Source: Gordonia gummivorans
Lineage (GTDB): Bacteria > Actinomycetota > Actinomycetes > Mycobacteriales > Mycobacteriaceae
Length of the DNA stretch: 64,000 bases
Direction: 5' to 3'
NCBI RefSeq assembly: GCF_022513585.1
Contig: NZ_JAKWBF010000018.1
Location: 47,442 to 111,441 of the forward strand
Position 1 is the stretch's first letter. Every line of letters starts with the position of its first letter. This document shows, piece by piece, positions 59,918 to 64,000 of the stretch. Made by a program: the position numbers and the translations under genes. The notes under the pieces were generated by a model. That model was not told the origin of the DNA, made no database searches, and saw only the letters and a program-made list of their open reading frames with translations.

Positions 59918-60157
59918 GTGAGCACTCTTCAGATCCGCAACCTGCCGGAGGACCTTCACGCTCAACTCAGCGAGCGCTCGGCCAAGCTGCATATGTCCAT
60001 GTCTGAGTACGTCACCAAGCTCCTGCGCGACGACATGAGTCGTCCATTGTTCAACGAATGGGCCGCAACTATCCGAAGCGAAGGGCCGGGACGCAGTATC
60101 GACGTCGTGGGCGCCCTCGATGCAGTACGCGATGAATATGATGCCGGCGAGAAATGA
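59918..60157 (+). CDS. vapB: VapB-family antitoxin (ribbon-helix-helix, FitA-like)
   Basis: This 79-residue antitoxin has an N-terminal ribbon-helix-helix (LQIRNLPEDLHAQLSERSAKLHMSMSEYVTKLLRDDM) for operator binding and an acidic C-terminal tail that wraps the toxin (DVVGALDAVRDEYDAGEK). It starts at GTG 59918. The 30 bp upstream contain repeated CATG steps (CACATGCATGCGC, TTCATGAAG) suitable for RHH binding. Stop overlaps the toxin ATG by 4 bp. Confidence 0.9.
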   Translation: MSTLQIRNLPEDLHAQLSERSAKLHMSMSEYVTKLLRDDMSRPLFNEWAATIRSEGPGRSIDVVGALDAVRDEYDAGEK

Positions 60158-60549
60158 GGCGAGTGGTCGACGCGAGCGCGCTGGTCGACGCCGTACTGCC
60201 GTCCGCACGGCAGGCAGCCGCCCTGCGATCAATGTCGGGCTACGAACTCTGGGCACCGACAATACTCGACATGGAAGCATTGTCGGCGATCTGGCGACTT
60301 CAGCGGACATCGCAGATCAGCTCTGCGGAGGCCGAGCGCGCGGTCAAAGCGGTGTGGACAGCTCCGATCCGACGTGCCGAGAGTGTTCAAATATCAAGCG
60401 CAGCATGGGATCTGAGAACTTCGGTGCGAGTATCCGATGCGTTCTATGTCGCCACCGCCAGATTCTATGATGCCGACCTCATCACGTCTGATGCGCGACT
60501 ATCCCGCTCCCCCGACATTGGAGTTCCGATTGTGGTTCTGCCGCAATGA
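60154..60549 (+). CDS. vapC: VapC-family PIN-domain toxin
   Basis: This is a 131-residue PIN-domain ribonuclease. The acidic residues expected for the Mg2+ site are in VVDASALVDAVL, the mid-protein DMEALSAIWR and the C-terminal VSDAFYVATARFYDADLITSDARL. Such toxins cleave tRNA or rRNA and are held inactive by VapB. It is translationally coupled to the antitoxin. All catalytic acids are present, so it looks functional. Confidence 0.92.
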   Translation: MRRVVDASALVDAVLPSARQAAALRSMSGYELWAPTILDMEALSAIWRLQRTSQISSAEAERAVKAVWTAPIRRAESVQISSAAWDLRTSVRVSDAFYVATARFYDADLITSDARLSRSPDIGVPIVVLPQ

Positions 60550-60595
60550 AGCTCGGCATCGCTGCTGGAGAAGTGGCGATCTCCTGCGCCCGTGG

Positions 60596-62155
60596 TCACC
60601 CCTGCTTTGTCAGTAACGCATAGCCCTGTCGATGCAATCGGTGGTGTCTCGGCCACTGGGTGAGCATCCACGCCGGATCACTGAATCCGGCCTGGGACAC
60701 TGCCGTGGTCGCGGCCTCGAGTTCGAACTCCAGTCGTCGGCGACGTCGGCCGGCATCGGCCGGACCGTCAGCCTCGACCGCCTCGATCGCGTCGACGACA
60801 CGCCGCTCGGAATCCAGCAGCACCGCGCGATACCCGCGCGGGCGCACACACCACAGCGTCACGACCGCCACCCCGACCCCGATGACGGTCTCCGCGATTC
60901 GCCCGATGACGGCCTCCGACAACGGCTCCTGCGGCGCAAGTGCGCCCAGCGTCATGGCCAGCGGGGTGATGAACACCATCGCAATCGCGTAGTTGACCAC
61001 CAGGAAGATCTCGGTACCCGCCATCAGGACAACCACCGTCAGGATCAGCAGCACCGCAGACCCCAGCACCGGGGTGATCACGGCGAGCACACCCACTCCG
61101 ATCACGGTGCCGACACAACGATTCAACGCACGCCAGCTGCCCGTGACGCGATCAGGCCCCTGGTGCAGGATCATGGCCGCGGTGATGACGGCCCAGTCCG
61201 GCCGGCCGAGGTCGACGGCGATCGCGATGCCGCCGGCGACCACGCACGCGACGGTGAGCCGCAACGCGAGCACGGGGATTCGCGGCCGGCGGAGTCCCCA
61301 CCGCAATCGTTCGCCGACTCTGGCGCGTGGAAGCACCATCAGGTCGAGTTCTTCTTCAGACACACTCGTCTCGACCTTCTGGTCCTCGGCAAAGGCGATC
61401 ACTGCCAGCAGCCGACGATGGATCCGGCTCAGCGCATCGGTCGGCGCGACCGCCTGGCCCCGGAGCCCGGCATCATCGAGACAGTCCCACGCCTCGTGAA
61501 GTGCATGAATCGCTCTGCGTCGCAGCAGGTCATCGTGTGGCTGGCGTGCGAGCGCATCGACGGCCGCGCCCGCCCGGGTCACCGCTTGCGCCTCCGGACC
61601 GTGACGGTCGAGCAATGCCGGCGTCATCGCAACGCCGAGTGCTACCACCGCGCCGATCGCGGTCCACAACACCACAGCGGGCGAGCTCGCGGTGCCGTCG
61701 AGCACCAACACCGCGGAGAGTTCAGCGCACAGCAGTAGCAGAAACGAGCCGGGAGCACGCTCCCGCAACGCGTCCACCCAGATTGCCGCGAGCACCACGA
61801 CTGCCGTCATCATCGCGATGACTGCGATCCAAGCGCCGACCGACGCCGCACCCGCGAGGTGCCCGACTCCGGCGCCTACGGTGGCGCACGAGATCAGCGC
61901 CAATCCGTATCCTGCGACGACCTTCCATCGCGTCCGATACGGTCGACGTTCGCCATACACGACGGCGAACGCACCCAACGCCGACAAGGCCGCGGCCGCT
62001 CCGTGCCCGTTCGCCAGACCCACGGCGGCCGGGATCGCTACCGCCAGCGCGGCCCGGAACGCGCCGCCCGCACGTTCACCGACTCCGGAGACCTCCAGCA
62101 GAACCTGCCGAAGCCCCGGGCGTTGCGGGAAGCCGGGTTCGGTTTCGGCGGTCAT
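60596..62155 (-). CDS. FUSC family membrane protein
   Basis: This is a 519-residue protein with two membrane halves of about five to six helices each (residues about 30-170 and 295-425), separated by a soluble helical linker and followed by a soluble C-terminal domain. The second half carries the FUSC core (RPDWAVITAAMILHQGPD, GTVIGVGVLAVI, YAIAMVFITPLAM). Related proteins export aromatic acids or fusaric acid. ATG 62155 is preferred to a TTG four codons earlier. Divergent from the monooxygenase gene. Confidence 0.87.
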   Translation of the reverse strand: MTAETEPGFPQRPGLRQVLLEVSGVGERAGGAFRAALAVAIPAAVGLANGHGAAAALSALGAFAVVYGERRPYRTRWKVVAGYGLALISCATVGAGVGHLAGAASVGAWIAVIAMMTAVVVLAAIWVDALRERAPGSFLLLLCAELSAVLVLDGTASSPAVVLWTAIGAVVALGVAMTPALLDRHGPEAQAVTRAGAAVDALARQPHDDLLRRRAIHALHEAWDCLDDAGLRGQAVAPTDALSRIHRRLLAVIAFAEDQKVETSVSEEELDLMVLPRARVGERLRWGLRRPRIPVLALRLTVACVVAGGIAIAVDLGRPDWAVITAAMILHQGPDRVTGSWRALNRCVGTVIGVGVLAVITPVLGSAVLLILTVVVLMAGTEIFLVVNYAIAMVFITPLAMTLGALAPQEPLSEAVIGRIAETVIGVGVAVVTLWCVRPRGYRAVLLDSERRVVDAIEAVEADGPADAGRRRRRLEFELEAATTAVSQAGFSDPAWMLTQWPRHHRLHRQGYALLTKQG

Positions 62156-62181
62156 CTGATGATCCAATCATCGCGGCAGAG

Positions 62182-62508
62182 GTGCCTGCGACTTGCACGG
62201 TCACCGACTCAAGAGGCACCGTATTCGACGTGGAGCCCAACGTCGTACTGCGTGGCCGGTTGCTCTGTGCCGATGATGACGAAGCGGCCATCGTCGTGCG
62301 CCTACTCCCCCGACACATCGAACTCACCCGCGCCGAACCCGGGTGCCTGTCATTCACGGTGCAACAGAATGCCGAGGACCCGCGCACGTGGGATGTCGAC
62401 GAGCGTTTCGTCGACGCAGCTGCATATCAAGCGCACCAGGACCGGGCCAGGTCGAGCGAATGGGGACATGCGACCGCCGGCATCCGACGCGACTACACCC
62501 TCGAGTAG
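62182..62508 (+). CDS. Putative quinol monooxygenase/ABM domain protein
   Basis: This is a 108-residue ferredoxin-like dimeric alpha+beta barrel protein of the antibiotic biosynthesis monooxygenase family (YgiN-like): VVLRGRLLCADDDEAAIVVRLLPRHIELTRAEPGCLSF, then DVDERFVDAAAYQAHQDR. The family domain begins near residue 20, so the true start may be the GTG at 62230 rather than 62182. It probably oxidises quinols or aldehydes without cofactor. A 67-nt repeat element follows 12 bp after the stop. Confidence 0.82.
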   Translation: MPATCTVTDSRGTVFDVEPNVVLRGRLLCADDDEAAIVVRLLPRHIELTRAEPGCLSFTVQQNAEDPRTWDVDERFVDAAAYQAHQDRARSSEWGHATAGIRRDYTLE

Positions 62509-62520
62509 TCGTGCGCGTAG

Positions 62521-62587
62521 GGACTCTGTACGAGTCAGATTGTGTAACTGCATATTCCACTTCGCTCTGCTGGCGCGTACAGATTTC
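62521..62587. repeat. 67-nt inverted-repeat element, copy 2
   Basis: The ends are GGACTCTGTAC (62521-62531) and GTACAGATTTC (62577-62587), equal in length and position to the copy at 4674-4740 read in reverse. A shared TCCACTT segment lies inside. The inner hairpin is lost here. Confidence 0.55.
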
Positions 62588-62616
62588 GGCGCGAGTGTCG
62601 ATTGCCAGCCTTGCCG

Positions 62617-62713
62617 CCGCTCCCTGAGGTGCGACGAGCGTTAGCCGCCGGGCTGAGGAGCCCCATGCGAGGTACGAGCACGGAGCGTCTCGAAGTCGAG
62701 GAGCCTCGAAGGG
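62617..62713. repeat. REP-like element
   Basis: It begins CCGCTCCCTGAGGTGCGACG, contains TGCGAGGTACGAGCACGGAG and GCGTCTCGAAGTCGAGGAGC, and ends CCTCGAAGGG. It matches the left half of the compound repeat at 49526-49688 closely over about 90 bp. The remaining gap up to the DUF222 gene holds only the duplicated leader described next. Confidence 0.75.
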
Positions 62714-62779
62714 CTGCGAGCAGTCCCGCCAAAGCCCGCAACGCGTGGCTCTCCCAACATCATTCGATGATCGACATTC

Positions 62780-62959
62780 TTGTCGGTGGCGTGTTCTACC
62801 CTGGATGCAGTCGATCGGGGAGGGTCACGATGCGCGGAGTTCAGTCGGAAAATGCTGCACAGTCAACGATTTCGCGTGCTTAGTCCACAACCAGATTCTG
62901 GGCGACGAGAATTGTCGGTGGCCCGTTCTAGTCTGAATCCGGTCAATCGGAAAGGGGGT
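62780..62959 (+). promoter_or_regulatory. Duplicated leader region of the DUF222/HNH gene
   Basis: Two imperfect copies of about 46 bp (62780-62825 and 62912-62959) share TTGTCGGTGGC, GTTCTA, and GTC-N-ATCGG, with a G-rich ribosome site at the end. The first copy is followed by a 17-codon frame at 62830-62883 (MRGVQSENAAQSTISRA), and the second by the real gene. The short frame may be a relic of an earlier copy of the gene or a leader peptide. Confidence 0.5.
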
Positions 62960-62967
62960 GACAGGGG

Positions 62968-64000
62968 ATGTCGATTGAGGAGTACGCAGACGACGCGGTG
63001 TACTGGCCGCAGGTCGATGCCGCGGTGTTGGGGGTTCCGGATCTCGCGGTGATCGACGACGACAAGGCCGTGTCGATCAACGACATGGTCGCCTCGTTCG
63101 GTCACATCGAAAGAGGGAAATCCTACTTCTCCTGGCTCTCGTATCAGATTGCGGCCGAACTACATACCCGGCTGGTGGAGCCGACGATGGATGACGACAC
63201 CGACTGGATCGATCAACGTGCGCAGTGCGCGATGCGGATCGCGGCGTCGTTGGCGATCTCTCAGTTGACGGCCGAGTGTTTGTTGGGAGAGGCGATCGCT
63301 TTGCGGGATCGGCTGCCGCTGGTGTCGGCCTGTTTGTGCGACGGTGTGCTCACCAAGGCACAGACCGTCGCGATCATCGGCCGCACCGACCTGGTCGGCG
63401 GTGACCACATCGGCGAGGTGGATGCCGCGATCACCAAGGAACTCCGTAAACGCCGCGGCCGGTGGTCACCCCAAGCGATCCGGGATCTGGCCGACCGGAT
63501 CGTGTTCCGCCACGACCCCGAAGCGGTCCGCGAGCGCCGCAAGCACGCGAAGGGCCAGCGGGCGGTGTGGGTCGAGGATCTCGGCGATGGGATGGCCACT
63601 CTGGCGGCGTCGATGACCGCGGAGAACGCGCGCATCGCGGTCGCCGCGGTCCAGGCGTTGGCGGGCACCGTGTGCTCCAAGGACGGCCGGGGGAAGCGGG
63701 CCCGTAACTCTGATGCGGCGTTCGCTCTACTGTCGGGCACCCGGTTTGAATGCCAGTGTGGGCGTGCCGAGTGTGATGCCGAGATTCCCGAACCCGGAAC
63801 GCTGCCGCCGGCCCAGGCGCGGATCGTGTTGCATGTGGTGTGCGAGGAAACCACCCTCACCGACGAGTCGAACACCACTCCCGCGCATATGAATGGGTTC
63901 GGGGTGATCTCGGCCGAGCATGCCCGTGAACTCGCACAACGCCCCGACGCGGTCATCAAACCCATCAACCCCCAACCCGCACCAGCCCAGCCGACTCCGA
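62968..64000 (+). CDS. DUF222 (13E12 repeat) HNH endonuclease-type protein, 3' end outside window
   Basis: An ATG at 62968 behind AAAGGGGGTG opens a frame that runs off the window (344 residues seen). The DUF222 signature is present: a helical region (WIDQRAQCAMRIAASLAISQLTAE), LRDRLPLVSACLCDGVLTKAQ, ITKELRKRRGRWSPQAIRDLADRIVFRHDPEA and RTDLV. The HNH nuclease motif is expected past the window end. These multicopy genes are known as REP13E12 in mycobacteria and behave as repeated, possibly homing, elements. Function in the host is unproven. Confidence 0.9.
   Translation, partial: MSIEEYADDAVYWPQVDAAVLGVPDLAVIDDDKAVSINDMVASFGHIERGKSYFSWLSYQIAAELHTRLVEPTMDDDTDWIDQRAQCAMRIAASLAISQLTAECLLGEAIALRDRLPLVSACLCDGVLTKAQTVAIIGRTDLVGGDHIGEVDAAITKELRKRRGRWSPQAIRDLADRIVFRHDPEAVRERRKHAKGQRAVWVEDLGDGMATLAASMTAENARIAVAAVQALAGTVCSKDGRGKRARNSDAAFALLSGTRFECQCGRAECDAEIPEPGTLPPAQARIVLHVVCEETTLTDESNTTPAHMNGFGVISAEHARELAQRPDAVIKPINPQPAPAQPTP

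Noticed and set aside
59918..60549. Signs of a larger defence or mobile island around VapBC
   Set aside because: Neighbours are ordinary enzyme and transporter genes, with no integrase, att duplication or other defence gene.

Overview
The window is high-GC actinobacterial DNA with no rRNA, tRNA, CRISPR array or phage module that I could see. Gene content and order point to a mycolic-acid-containing genus of the Mycobacteriales, most likely Gordonia or a close relative. From memory of the M. tuberculosis map, the first 17 kb follow purA, Rv0358, Rv0359, Rv0360c (DUF3151), Rv0361, fba and DedA, then SpoU methylase, pyrE and Rv0383c. The next partner of that series, clpB, appears only at 54.7 kb, so about 37 kb of mostly accessory genes lie between two genes that are neighbours in M. 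tuberculosis.

Layout. 0-17 kb is housekeeping: a partial carotenoid oxygenase, purA, an M50 peptidase, a VOC protein, an SDR behind a KstR-like palindrome, a Tat-exported NodB deacetylase, a CDF metal exporter, a FUSC-type protein, an acidic repeat-rich membrane protein, fba, two tandem DedA genes, spoU and pyrE. 17.3-19.4 kb holds a 2-hydroxyacid dehydrogenase divergent from a DJ-1/MarR pair, with a 36-bp nested palindrome between them. 19.5-29.2 kb is a six-gene catabolic operon: class III aminotransferase, FAD/Fe-S D-2-hydroxyacid oxidase, aldehyde dehydrogenase, M24 hydrolase resembling ectoine hydrolase DoeA/EutD, PLP aminotransferase and M20 deacylase. 29.2-34.8 kb is a TetR-linked oxidation cluster (metal-dependent hydrolase, 2Fe-2S reductase, Baeyer-Villiger monooxygenase, SDR, SRPBCC protein). 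37.8-40.1 kb holds a ProP-like symporter and a GntR/FCD regulator whose promoter palindrome shares a 13-bp core with the one before the 19.5-kb operon. 40.7-48.7 kb is a complete kdp potassium operon with an extra 30-residue membrane ORF ahead of kdpF. 49-64 kb holds F420/PPOX-type oxidoreductases behind a SoxR-like box, tag, a secreted protein, a MerR regulator, sigK, clpB with two HspR (HAIR) sites, a secreted DUF3089 hydrolase, VapBC, a FUSC protein, a monooxygenase and a 3'-truncated DUF222/HNH gene.

The most interesting prospect is the split regulon at 19.4-29.2 kb plus 37.8-40.1 kb. The M24 protein, a DABA-type transaminase, a semialdehyde dehydrogenase, a deacylase and a compatible-solute symporter could together take up ectoine and convert it to aspartate. 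The deacylase would be M20 rather than the usual AstE/AspA-type DoeB. This is inference from family resemblance and shared operators.

The window is also rich in dispersed repeats: a 110-120 bp double-hairpin element (three copies, all between convergent genes), a GGGCCC hairpin element (two copies, likely bidirectional terminators), a 67-nt inverted-repeat element (two copies) and a REP-like family (five sites, one translated in frame inside the FAD oxidase). A separate 30-bp tandem repeat is translated inside the M20 gene.
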